This document shows positions 23,289 through 34,500 of a DNA stretch of 64,000 nucleotides, piece after piece. A model generated the notes under the pieces. It searched no databases and was not told the origin of the DNA. It saw only the letters and a list, made by a program, of their open reading frames with translations. The stretch's first letter is position 1; each line of letters begins with the position of its first letter. The translations under genes and the position numbers were made by a program. Origin of the DNA: a virus. Location of the stretch: positions 1-64,000 of IMG/VR virus record IMGVR_UViG_3300035704_000393, one strand, 5' to 3'.

Positions 23289-23944
23289 CCCCGATCGTCA
23301 CCGAGATCCGCGAAGGCGCCGTGATCACCGGCTGGGAAGTAATCCGCACCGGGCTGCGCCAGAGCGGCCAGCCCGCGGCCCGGTGCCGCTGCCCGGAATG
23401 CCAGGCCCAGCGGGTCATCCGGACCAGCACCCTGCGCGGCGGAGGCACCCGCCCCTGCCGGCACCGCAAGCCCGGCCGGGCGGCCCGCCGCGGCCTCGTC
23501 CGGCCGCCGCTGGGACGACCCGGCCCGTCCCGAATCCACGCCTGGGCCACCCAGCACGCCGCCGGCCGGACCTTCACCACCGCCGAAGCCGCCTCCGCAC
23601 TGGACATGAGCCGGCCCGCCGCCGCCCAGCACATCGGCGACCTGATCGAGGCCGGACACCTCGTCACCGTCCGGTACGCCTGCTACGCGCTGCCCGGCGC
23701 CGGCCCGTTCCCGCCGGCAGACCAGGCCGACCGGGAGAAGATCACCCTGTTCCTCGCCGCCGACGGCGGCGGCGCGTTCGCAGAGATCCGCGCCGCCACC
23801 GGGTACAGCTCCAGCCAGCTGACCGCCCTGCTCACGAAGATGGCCGACGACAGGCAGGTGATCCGCCTCGATGAGGGCCGCGGCGGGTTCTACCTGCTGC
23901 CCGGCCAGGAACCCGGCCAGGTCCTCGACATGCCCGGGACATGA
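23285..23944 (+). CDS. winged-helix DNA-binding protein with N-terminal zinc motif
   Basis: This 219-residue protein starts at ATG 23285 (ATGA overlap with the XRE gene). The N-terminus holds CRCPECQAQRVIRTSTL and a later Cys-His (RPCRHRKPG), a small zinc module like the one on AP2/HNH-associated proteins. Two winged-helix segments follow (FTTAEAASALDMSRPAAAQHIGDL at about 97-120, and FAEIRAATGYSSSQLTALLTKM at about 165-186), each ending in a wing. It probably regulates together with the XRE protein. No enzyme motif is visible. Confidence 0.65.
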   Translation: MTPIVTEIREGAVITGWEVIRTGLRQSGQPAARCRCPECQAQRVIRTSTLRGGGTRPCRHRKPGRAARRGLVRPPLGRPGPSRIHAWATQHAAGRTFTTAEAASALDMSRPAAAQHIGDLIEAGHLVTVRYACYALPGAGPFPPADQADREKITLFLAADGGGAFAEIRAATGYSSSQLTALLTKMADDRQVIRLDEGRGGFYLLPGQEPGQVLDMPGT

Positions 23945-24162
23945 AACCGCCGCCGACCGGTCCCGAACCCGAGCCGCTCCGCGGGCTGGCCGGGTTCCTC
24001 GGCCTGATGTTCGCGATGTGGGCGTTCGTCGTCGCCGCGACCCTCGCCGGCACCCACCACCTGTGGCCCGTCATGGGCGTCTGCGCCGCCGGGGCGGCCT
24101 GGTCACCGTTCGCCATGTACCAGCACGCCCGCCGCACCGACTCCCGCAACCCTCCCGGGTAA
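23941..24162 (+). CDS. small membrane protein
   Basis: This 73-residue protein starts at ATG 23941, coupled by ATGA to the winged-helix gene. Two hydrophobic spans (LAGFLGLMFAMWAFVVAATLA and WPVMGVCAAGAAWSPFAMY) flank a short His-containing loop, and the tail is basic. It may tether or inhibit the upstream regulators, but only the operon arrangement supports this. Its last 60 bases overlap the convergent minus gene. Confidence 0.55.
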   Translation: MKPPPTGPEPEPLRGLAGFLGLMFAMWAFVVAATLAGTHHLWPVMGVCAAGAAWSPFAMYQHARRTDSRNPPG

Positions 24163-24405
24163 CGCGCGAGCCGCCCTGATCATGTCGACGCACCACGCCC
24201 CCGACACCCGGCCGATCCGCCCGCAGCCCCGGCACTGCCACGCGTCCAGCTCGACCGCGAGGTCGCCCACCCCGTCACAGCCCGGGTGGGCCACGCCGAT
24301 CGCGGCCTGACCCGGCCCCGGGTAGACGGCACCGCCCGGCGGGATGACCAGCTCGCACTCGTCCCCGCCGATCGGGTCCGTGAACGCGTGCCGCGCCTCA
24401 GCCAC
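24103..24405 (-). CDS. small zinc-ribbon-like protein
   Basis: This 100-residue protein from ATG 24405 contains CELVIPPGG early, HPGCDG in the middle, and WQCRGCGRIGR followed by AWCVD, giving a CxxC plus C/H zinc pattern. The C-terminal 20 residues are read antisense to the end of the small membrane protein gene, an overlap of 60 bases, so the true end is less certain. It is the last gene of a five-gene minus-strand operon. Confidence 0.5.
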   Translation of the reverse strand: MAEARHAFTDPIGGDECELVIPPGGAVYPGPGQAAIGVAHPGCDGVGDLAVELDAWQCRGCGRIGRVSGAWCVDMIRAARALPGRVAGVGAAGVLVHGER

Positions 24406-24850
24406 CCTCGGGCTCGGGCTCGGGGTCGTGCTCCAGCGCGCCGACCGGAATCCCGAACACCACCGGCCCGTGCGGCTGCTCGTACACCGGAACGTGCCCC
24501 GTGGTCAGCTCCAGCGTCCCGGCCTCGACCCAGAACCGCTCGCCCGCCTCGATGTCCCGCGGCCGGACCCCCGGCGCCGGCGTGTTGAAGTCCCTGCCCA
24601 CCGGCCCGGACGTCCGCACCCTGGTGAAATCAGCCATCACGGCCACCCCTCCGGGCGGGCACCCTCGGCCCGCGCCGCCCGCAGCGTAACCCGGCCCCGG
24701 CCCGGCCGTCCGCCGTTTCCCGCGATAGCACCTCCCGCCGCCGTCCAGCAGCGCCAGGGCCAGCAGGATCAGCCCGATAACCACGGTCGCCGCGGTGACG
24801 ATGACCACCTGGCCCACCGTGTCGCCCCACCACCGGTCGCCGTAGCTCAC
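24398..24850 (-). CDS. membrane-anchored small protein with internal start
   Basis: The 150-residue frame from ATG 24850 begins with one transmembrane span (VGQVVIVTAATVVIGLILLA). It passes through a Gly/Pro-rich linker and continues into a soluble beta domain (RFWVEAGTLELTTGHVPVYE). An internal ATG at 24637 has its own GGAGGGG box, so the soluble domain of 79 residues may be made separately. The in-frame joining suggests either two overlapping products or a recent fusion. Function is unknown. Confidence 0.5.
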   Translation of the reverse strand: MSYGDRWWGDTVGQVVIVTAATVVIGLILLALALLDGGGRCYRGKRRTAGPGPGYAAGGAGRGCPPGGVAVMADFTRVRTSGPVGRDFNTPAPGVRPRDIEAGERFWVEAGTLELTTGHVPVYEQPHGPVVFGIPVGALEHDPEPEPEGG

Positions 24851-24960
24851 CGCCGCGACCGCCTGAGCAGCTCCGCGGCCAGCACCACGATCAGCAGCGG
24901 CAAGCAGACCAGCGCCCCGGCTGCGAACCCGGCGGCCAGCATGAACAGCGAATCGGTCAC
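24847..24960 (-). CDS. 37-residue single-span membrane peptide
   Basis: The GTG at 24960 overlaps the upstream stop and the TGA at 24847 overlaps the next ATG. The peptide is almost entirely one hydrophobic helix (AGALVCLPLLIVVLAAELL) closed by RRSRR, a typical positive-inside anchor. It is too short for a named family. The paired 4-nt overlaps argue that it is translated. Confidence 0.5.
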   Translation of the reverse strand: MTDSLFMLAAGFAAGALVCLPLLIVVLAAELLRRSRR

Positions 24961-25079
24961 CAGGCCCTCACCTGGCCGTAGACAATCAGCTGGAGCACGG
25001 CCAGCGCCGCCGCGAACAGTACCGCGGCGACCACCAGGATGGCCAGCTCGATCAGCCGCATCCGCCACCACCGGCTCAC
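24957..25079 (-). CDS. 40-residue single-span membrane peptide
   Basis: This peptide starts at GTG 25079 (GTGA overlap with the upstream gene) and has a basic start (SRWWRMR) followed by one membrane helix (LAILVVAAVLFAAALAVLQLI). Orientation and size resemble the next gene, giving two consecutive single-span peptides that could act as a pair. The longer upstream reading is antisense to the neighbouring coding sequence and was ignored. Confidence 0.5.
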   Translation of the reverse strand: MSRWWRMRLIELAILVVAAVLFAAALAVLQLIVYGQVRAW

Positions 25080-25543
25080 GGCCCGGCCCCGCTGAAACTC
25101 CAGCCGCGGTTCAGCGCGTACGGGTACGGGCAGTCGTCGCCGTGGCCGCACCCCTGGATCTGCCGCCGCCACTCCGCCCGGGCCGCGACCGCCGCCGCGG
25201 GCCGCGGACCGTCTGGCATCCCCGGCAGCGCCTGCTCGAAGTCGAGCACCACCAGCTCCGGCGGACCCGGATACTCGTCCGGGTCGTAGTACTCGTGCAG
25301 CTCCCCGAACGGCCCGCCGGTCAGCACGCAGTGCACGTACGGCCGGCCGGGCCGCAGCGGCGGCCAGAACCGGGGCCGCCGCGCCCCGTGCGCGTTGACC
25401 CCGCCGGCGCCCTGCTCGACGCAGGCCGCCCGGACCTGCCAGATGATCTCGCCGCGTGAGCCCAGCAGCTGCCACACCCCGGCGTCCCGGTCCAGGACCC
25501 ATCCCTTATCCACGGCGGCATCGTAGCGGAAGGAGGCGGTCAT
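25076..25543 (-). CDS. hypothetical protein divergent from the portal gene
   Basis: This protein of up to 155 residues starts at ATG 25543, within two bases of the portal gene's ATG (shared CATG); GTG 25513 is an alternative. It has an aromatic, acidic centre (FGELHEYYDPDEYPGPPELVVLDF) and a Cys pair near the end (QGCGHGDDCPYPYALNRGW). I do not recognise it. The face-to-face starts mean that the promoter of one gene lies inside the other. Confidence 0.55.
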   Translation of the reverse strand: MTASFRYDAAVDKGWVLDRDAGVWQLLGSRGEIIWQVRAACVEQGAGGVNAHGARRPRFWPPLRPGRPYVHCVLTGGPFGELHEYYDPDEYPGPPELVVLDFEQALPGMPDGPRPAAAVAARAEWRRQIQGCGHGDDCPYPYALNRGWSFSGAGP

Positions 25544-28500
25544 GCCGGCCCGAACGCGGATGAACGGCGTGCCGACCACCCCCGTCGGCCGCCCCGATGT
25601 GGTCTGGGGGCTCCCCGGGCAAGGGGGATTGCTCACCGAATGGGCCGAGACAGTTCCGGATCTGACGTGGCCGGAATCAATCCGGACATACGGGAGAATG
25701 CGCCGGGACAGCAAAATAGCAGCCGTTCTCAGCGCATTCTTCATGCCCATTCTCCGCACAAACTGGGCGGTCGACCCGGAAGGCGTCACCAAGGCTAAGG
25801 CGGTCGACCTGGTAGCCGCGGACCTGGGCCTGCCCGTGCTCGGCCAGAAGGGGCCGCCGCCCGCGATGGCCACCGTGCCCGGGTTCCACTGGGGCGAGCA
25901 CCTGCGGCTGGCGCTGCTGCACTACATCTACGGGTTTTTCCCCTTCGAGCGCTGGTACAACGCCAAGTCCAAGGACGGCCTGACCCATCTGGCCGGCCTG
26001 GACGAGCGGCTGCCGCACACCATCGCGCTGATCGACCTGGCCGACAACGGGCAGATCAAGTCGGTTACGCAGAACACCCAGCTGAACCCGCTTACCGCTA
26101 ACCGCCTTTTGTGGTACGTGAATGAGCGCGAAGGCGCGAACTGGGCGGGCGTGTCAATGCTCCGCGCGGCCTATACCCCGTGGGTTCTCAAGCACGAGAC
26201 AATGCGCGTTCATGCCACCAGCATCCGCCGGTGGGGAATGGGAATGCCGGTCGTCAAGGCGCCCCCCGGCGGCACCCCCGGCCAGGTCTCCCAGGCGCAG
26301 CAGCTCGCCTCGGGGATGCGGGCCGGGGACACCGCCGGCGTCGGCCTGCCCGACGGGTTCAGCGTCGAGATCGCCGGGATGACCGGCTCCGTGCCCGACG
26401 CGCTCGGGTTCCTGAACTACTGCGACCAGCAGATCGCCTCCGCGGCGCTGGCCGTCTTCCTGGAACTCGGCCTGTCCTCCGGCGGCGCCCGCGCCCTCGG
26501 CGACACGTTCCTGGACATGTTCCTGCTGTCGCTCCAGGCAGCCGCTGACGCGATCGCCGACACCATCTCGTACGGCGTGCCCGCCATGCCGGGCATCGCC
26601 CGGGCGCTGACCGACATCAACTTCGGCGAAGACGAGCCGTGCCCGCGGATCGTCGCGACCGACGTCGGCGACCGGCACGAGATCACCGCCACCGCGATCC
26701 AGCAGCTCGTCATGTGCGGCGCCGTCCAGCCCGACGACGGCCTGGAAGCGTTCATCCGGCAGGCGTGGGACTTCCCCGCCCGGACCACCCCGCGGACCCC
26801 CCCGGCACCGCCCAAGGCCCCCGGGGCGCCCGGCGGCCCGCCGAACCCGGCCGCGCCGTCCAGCCCGAATCCGGCCGCGCCCGGCCCGCAGCCCGGCGCG
26901 CCCCGGCCGCTCACCGGCCCGCCCGGCCGCCGCGGCGGGCAGCCCGCCACCGGCCCGGCCCGCTCTGCCGGCGGACCGACAGCAGCCGCCGGCGTGGAAG
27001 CAAGCGCCGGCGGCGGCCTGCGACGCCCTCTGACGGAGCTGGAGGCCGCCGCCGGGCTCGACCCCGAAGCCATGCGCGCCGACCTGGAAACCGCCACCAG
27101 CCGGGTACTCGGCCAGTGGGGGTCCGTGCTCCGCGCGCAGCGCGCCGACCTCGCCGACCAGGTAGCCGCCGCCGTCGATGACGGGCAGCTGCACCAGCTC
27201 GCCGCCCTCCAGGCCCCGTCCGGCGACGCCGCCGACGTGCTGTACCGGGCGATGGCCGCAGTCGCCGCCCGCGCCGCCGGCCGGATGGTCGCCGAAGCGG
27301 CCGGGCAGGGCGTCACCATCAACCTGGCCGACGTCGCCATCAACCACCCCCGGCTCCGGCAGCTCGCCACGGCCCGGGCCTTGATGGCCGGCCAGACGCT
27401 GGCCACCGCCGCGTCCCGCCGTGCCCTCCAGGTCGTCACCGCCACGGCAGGCACCGACGCCGCCCGCGAAGTCACCGCTGTCCTGGCCGGCCTGTCACCC
27501 AAGCCGCTGGCCGACCAGCTGACGGCCGCGATGCACTCCGCCGCCAACGAGGCCCGCTTCGCCGTGCTCGACGCCGGCCCCGGCGCCACCTACACCGCCA
27601 CCGAGCTGGCCGACGACCCGAACTGCTGCCAGCCCTGCCACGACGTCGACGGCCACCAGTTCGCCAGCCTCGCGGATGCGCGAGCGTCCTACGCCAACGG
27701 CGCCTACATCCACTGCCTCGGCGGGCTCCGCTGCCGCGGCACCGTCGTCGCGTCCTGGCCCGAGGAAGGCGGGCAGCCCGCCGAGCCCGGCTGGCCGCAC
27801 AACCTGACCCCGCCGCCCGACCTCACCATCGGCCCGGGCGTGGCCGCCGGGTTCGACCCCGGCGAGCGACGCGACCCGCACACCGGCCAGTGGACCGGAG
27901 AAGGCGGCAGCACGGCCCGCACCCTGACCCGCAAGGGCCACGGGAAGCTATCCGCCGTCGACCGGCTCGGCGCCATCCGCGCCGACGGCACCTTTGAGCC
28001 CATCACCGCCGCCGAAGGCGCCCGCGGCGACTCCCGGCCCGTGTCGATGGCGGAGTTCCAGCGGCTCGCCGCCGAAGGCCGCGAGAAGCTCGCCCGGTTC
28101 CGCGCCGAGTCCGCCGCACCCGCCGGCCTGGACGCCAAATGGGACACGATCAAGAACGACGCGTGGGCCGAGGTGCAGAAGCCCTGGGGCGGCGCCACCA
28201 TCGACGCGCACACCGGCGAGCCCCTCCAGACCGCCGCCGCGCGGTACGCGCTCACCGTCAAACCGGTCGACCTGGACCCGGTGTCGGTCCCGGAGAAGGC
28301 GTCCGAGGCCCAGTTCAAGGCCGCGATGGACGAAGCCCGGCGGCGGTTCGCCGACCAGCTCGCCGCCCGGCAGGCATACCTCGGCGTGTTCCACGACGAC
28401 GACCAGGGCCGCATCGACATCGACCCCACCCTCGTGGTCGACAACCTGCACGACGTCGAGACCATCGGCGCGTTCACCCACGCCATCGGCGGCGCGTACA

Positions 28501-31500
28501 ACTTCGCCGACGGCAACGGCTACTGGCCACCGCACGTCGCCGAGCAGGCCGGGCTCGCCCCGGCCGCCGCCGCCAAGGACGACGAGCAGGGCAAGCCGGT
28601 CCCGTTCAAGGGACCCGGCCAGTGGCGCACCCAGGCCGACAAGGCCCGCCGCGACGCCCTCAAACGGCTCCAGGAGCAAGGCGGCAGCGACGAGCACGCC
28701 GGGCCGGACACCACCACGGCCACCGCGGTCCGCATCGACGTCACCCTCAACCCCGGACACGACCTGCCGGACTGGCACCAGCCCGACCACGGCACCCTGG
28801 CCTCCGCCCAGGACGAAATCGGCAGGCTCCGCGACTGGCCGGGCGGCGGCGCGGCGATCCGCGAGGTGGTGGTCCGCCCAAAAGGTGAAGCCGCCCACGC
28901 GGCGGCCGACACCCCAGGCGGGGCCTGGACGGTCCGCTACGTCTTCGCCCGCTCCCGGCCGGCGTTCGACCCCCGCGAGGCCCGCGACACCGCCGGCCGG
29001 TGGACCAGCACCGGCCTCAAAGAGGCCCTCCGCCTGCCCGGCGCCCACCGCATCGACGCCGCCGACCAGCCCGGCCACGCCATCATCGCGTTCGGCGACC
29101 CGGCCACCGCCCGCCACGTGGTCACCTACGTGCCCGGCGTCGGCGACGACAAGGGCCTGCCCGGCGAGGCCCGCCGCGCGCTGGCCACCAGGCGCGCCGC
29201 CGACGCCGAACACAAGGGCGACTCGGCCGTCATCCTCTGGCAGGGCTACCACCGGCCCGGCAGCTTGCACGACGCACTGTCCAAGACCGACGCCCTCGGC
29301 GGCGCCCCCGGCCTGGCCGCCTTCGAGCAGCACCTACGGCAGATCAACCCGTCCGCACACCAGACGGTCATCGGCCACTCCTACGGGTCCGTCGTCGCCG
29401 GCGAAGCCGCCCGCCTGCACCACATGCGCCCCGACGACCTGGTATTCGTCGGCAGCCCCGGCACGACCGCCCGCACGGTCACCGACCTGGGTATGGACCC
29501 ACGGCACGTGTGGGCCGGGGCACACACCCAGGACCCCGTAGCCCGCCTCGCCCCGGTCCTGTCCGAGGACTTCCACGGCAGCCCCACCAGCCTGGACTAC
29601 GGCGCCCAGCCGTTCGCCGCCGACACACCCGGCCAGGAGTTCCCCGGCGTCTTCCACGGCGCCGCGCACTCGTCCTACTGGTCCGGCACGAGCCAGGCCC
29701 TGCCGAACATGGCGGCGATCGCCGCCGGAGACTACGGCAAGGTACTCCGCAAACGACCCGCCCCGGTCACTGTCTCGGCCAGCCACGCCGAAGCCGCCAC
29801 CCTAGTCACCGCCGCACTCCGCCAGGATGACGCCGCCCCTGTCGCGGCCGGCTCCGACTTCGACCTGAAGCACCCCCGCGGCTACCACGGCCGGTTCGGC
29901 CACGGCGTAGGACCGCCCCGCAAGACCCGCATCCCCGCCGGCCTGGACAGCGGCGACCGCAAGATGATCGCCGACCAGCTCACCGCCTGGGCCAAGGCAG
30001 AGAAGGACGACAGCCTCAAAACCGCCCTGGGCATGGTCGCCACGAGCTACGCGGACGGCGACTACCCCGGCGCCGCCTACCGCCTCCGCCTCGCCGCGGA
30101 CCGCGCCGCCCAGCTCGGTCGCCCCCTCGACCACGACCAGATGAACACCATCGCCGGGCTGATCGGCAAGCTCGGCACCGGCGGCGGCGGCGAAGGCTAC
30201 CCCGGCCAGCACCGAGACCAGATCAGCAGCCACTGGCGGGCCGAAACCGACCCCGAAGCCAAACAGCACCTCAACGTGGCCGGCGCCGCCTACGGCAACA
30301 ACCAGTACGACCAGGCCGCCGACGAACTCCGCGAGGCCGCCGGCCGCGTCGGCCCCCTCGGCCGCACCGCCGACCGGGACACCTACCTCGCCCTGGCCGA
30401 CGCGATCGAGCAAGAAGGCCAGGACAACGGCATCAGCCACGCCGCCCAGCTGCTCACAGCCATCGGCACCGAAACCGACGCCACCAACGTCGGAACCATC
30501 GCCGACCAGCTCAGCTACGCGCACCGCGTCATCGAAGCCGCCCACCAGGGCACCCGGTGGCGTTCCCAGGCCGCCGGGTACCTCCGCCAGGCCGCCGACC
30601 TCGCCCGCGCCACGGGAGACAGCCAGGCCGCCAACCGGTACGAGAACCTCGCCCACCGGGCAACACACCTGCCCGACGAGCAGGCACCCGGCGACCGCGA
30701 CGTCACGGCCCTGCTCGCCAGGGCCGCACCCGACGTCCCGGAGCTGCTCGGCGGCGGCGACCAGCGGTGGAACGGCCGGCTCGGCACGTTCACCAAGACC
30801 GACCAGCCCGACTACCTCGGGTTCACCTACCCCGACGGGCACATCGAGTTCCGCACCGACGTCGTAAACGGCCTGCTCGACGCCCAGGCCCACCCCGGCA
30901 AGGTAATGCCCGAACCCGACAACCTCGACGTCGTGCTCCACGAGCTGATCCACGACACCACCGGCGGTCGCACCGAGCAGGACAAGAAAGACTGGGCCGC
31001 GCTGCCCCCCGCCGAGCAGAACGCCCTGGGCGGCATCCACGAGATGGATCAGCACGACGACCCGTCCGGCCGCGGCAACCCGATCGCCCGCGCCCCCAGC
31101 CAGATCCAGCGGGTCCACCTGTGGATCACCAAGGCGCAACTCGACTCGCTCGTGTCCCGCGGGCTGATGGAGAAAACCGGCACCAGCAGCGGCGGCGGGG
31201 ACGGCTCGCTGGAGCCCGACATCCGGCTGGCAGGCAAAGCCCTCCGGATCATGCCCCATGCCGACAGCGCCGCCGACGGCGACGCTTACACCTCCGTGAC
31301 CGGCCACGACATCGAGGAAGGGTTCACCGAGCTGGGCTCCACCCAGCACATGGAGCAATTCGCCAAGGACCAGGGATTCGCCCAGGTGATGACCCCGCGG
31401 CTATCCGTCGCGCCGCTGGGCACCCCGCCCACCGAGAAGCAGGTCCTCGACGTCCAGGACGACCTGAAAACCCTGTACGACGACGCCGGGAAGGTCGGCG

Positions 31501-34500
31501 GCCAGCCCGGGTCGCTGGAAGCCTACGTCACGCTCAGCAACGCCATCCACGAGATGGAGTCGATGACCGGCCCGGACGCTGACACCACCGCCTACGCCGG
31601 GTACCTCGCCCAGGCCGCCCGCACCCAGCCAGACCCCCTCATCCGCAGGCGGATCAACGACCTGATGACCCGGCTCGGCATCACCGGCGGCGGCACCGTC
31701 GACAACCCGGCTTACGACCGGGCTGTCACCCGGCTGATCGGCGACCTCCAGAAGCAGTGGGCCAAGCTGTCCGGCGACCAGCGCCCGCCCTACCAGCAGG
31801 CCGCCGAGCACCTCGGCGGCATGATCGAGGACCTCAAAGCCGACCACGCCCAGCTGGCCGCCTACGACTTCACCGGCCGCGACTTCTCCACCACCGGGCA
31901 CGCGCTGGCCGAAATCCAGCACCTGGGCGACCCCGGCCTGGCCAAGTGGGCCATCAAGATGAAAGCCCAGGCGGCCAAGGCCCAGCAGATCCCGGCGGCC
32001 CGGCACGACACCGTACCCGAGTACGCCCACGGGCTCGCCGCCCCCGCCAAACTCGCCTCCAGCGGGTCGTGGGGCCACTACCCGATCCTGACCGCCAACG
32101 CCCAGCAATGGGTCCAGTCGATCGCCCGCAGCGAACACAAAACCGGGCTCGGCAAGCAGGGCACAGCCGGGTACAAGCGGACCGTCGAGCTGGCCGACGA
32201 GATCAACCGGGAAGGAACCGCCGGGAAGATCACCGCGATGGCCCGCCAGGTCCTCCGCAACCAGGGCATCGACCCCGACACCGCCGACCCCTCCGTGCTC
32301 GCCGACGTCCGCGACGAGATCATCGCCACCTACGGCGACCCAAGCTCGGCCGGGCACGGCGCCGCCGCCGCCTACAAAGCCGCCCGCCGGGTCGCTAGGC
32401 AGCGGCAGCAGGGATACCAGCGGCAAGGCGGCACGATGGTCAAATTCGGCGCCGCCGCCGACGACGCCGACGACGAGGACGCCCAGCCGCCCGTCAGCGC
32501 CACGCTGACCCCGGCCGGCGCGCAGGCCGAACGGATCAGGGCCTGGGCCTGGCACGACCCCGGCGCCCGCCTCGACCAGGCCAGGGCGCAGGTCCGCCAG
32601 CTCGCCGAGCAGACCACCGACCCGGCCGCCCTGCGCCAGGTCCAGGACGCCGGCCGCAGCCTGGCCACCCTCGCCGCCCTCCGGCAGCCCGCCGCCGGCC
32701 CCGCCGCGGCGTTCCGCCCGGACGAGGCGCGCGACCCGCACACCGGCAAATGGACGGGCGGCCCCGGCAGCACCGTCACCGCCCGCGAGCGTGTCACCGG
32801 CGCTAACGGCGCAGTACAGCCATCCCTGACCACCGCCCAGCAGCAGCACCTGGCGGCAGCCGCCAGGGCCGCGAAAAAGACCATGACACCCGCCCAGCGG
32901 CACGCCGTCGAGCAGTGGACCAGCGCCCGCGGCATGGTGCACCGTATCCAGGCCGGCCAGGTCTCCGACGCCACCGCCACCGCGTTCGACCAGGCCATGC
33001 ACGCCGCCCCGAAAGTCGACGGCCTGGTCTACCGCGGAGTGCTGCCCGGCAGCCACGGCGCCCAGGTCGCCGAGCACCTGACCCCGGGCGACATGCTGAC
33101 CATAGACAAGCCGGTATCGACCTCGGCCGACCCCCGGCAGGCGGTCTCATTCGGCAACGACCTGTACGAAATCGACTCGCCAGCGGCGGCCTACGTCTCC
33201 GGCGTCGCCCCCGGCTACGCCTACGAGAAAGAAGCCGTCCTGGCCCCCGGCCGGTACCAGGTCGTCAGCACGGAAACCGGCAAGATCAACTACCTCAGCG
33301 TCCGCAAGACCGGTCCCGTCCGCATCATCCGGCTCCGCGACGTCACCACCGGCGACCGGACCTGGCGGCCATCCGCCACCGCAGCCACCCCGGCCGCCGC
33401 GGCGCCGCCCGGCGGCGAGGACAACCGGGCGCACCGGTTCCTGGACGGCGCCGGCACCGGCGAGTTCACCCCGGCCGGCACCCTCGCCGCAGCCGGCGTG
33501 GTGACCGCAGACTCCGACTTCGAGCGCAAGCACCCCCGCAGGCCCGACGGGAAGTTCGGCCACGGCCCCGGCGGAACCGTCCGGCCCGACAACGACCAGC
33601 TGATCACCGACAGCCTGTACCGCCTGTACCAGGCCGAGCAGGACCCCGACGCCCGCGCCGCCGTCCAGCAAGCCGGCCGCGCCTACGCCGACCACGACCT
33701 GCCCGCCGCCGCCCGCGCGCTCCGCGACGCAGCAGGCCACGCCACCAACCCCGGGATCTACACCTACCTCGCCGGCCGCGTCGAGGACCGCCACGCCGCC
33801 CAGGCCAGCGAACCCGCCAGGGCGATCGCCGTCGCCGGCCCGGCCGCCAGGGCCACCGCCGCGGCCCTGGACAAGGCCCTGGCGTCCGGCGGGGAACACG
33901 ACACCAGGCCCGGCGAGGACCTCCCGGCAGGCTCCGACGAGCGGCGCTTCTTCGGGAACACCGCCGACACGGCCATCGTCACCTACGCCGACGGGTCCAA
34001 GTGGGTCCGCAAACGCGGCAACCGCCTGCACCCCTTCACCAACGATGACGTCAACCACGAAGTCGCCTACGCCCGCGTCGCCCGCGCGCTCGGCATCCCC
34101 GCCCCCATCGCCATCAAGCACACCGGCCCCGACGGCCGGCCCGAACTGTACGAGCCGTTCGTCACCGGCGGCATCCCCGCGATCGAATGGACCGGCGGCC
34201 TCGACCCGACCGAAGGCGACGACCCCGAACCCGGCCGCGACCCCGCCCAGCTGTACGACACCCGCGAAGGCCGCATGATCGGCCTGGCCGACTCGATCGC
34301 CGGAACCTCCGAACGGCACCTCGGGAACTGGCTCGTCGTCCACGACGCCGCCGGCGACCACCCCGTCCCGATCGACAACAACGACGCCACCTTCGGCCCC
34401 GTGTTCGGGTCGATCACCCCGTTCGCCGACTTCGACCCGCCCCAGCTCGCCGCCGAAACCGACGCCGACGAGTGGGCACAGTGGCAGGCCGGCCTGGAGG

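Noticed and set aside
31401-33077. 558-residue minus-strand open frame, and similar long antisense frames between 26 and 43 kb
   Set aside because: They lie opposite clearly coding domains (zincin, ADP-ribosyltransferase) and show Gly/Val-rich shadow composition.
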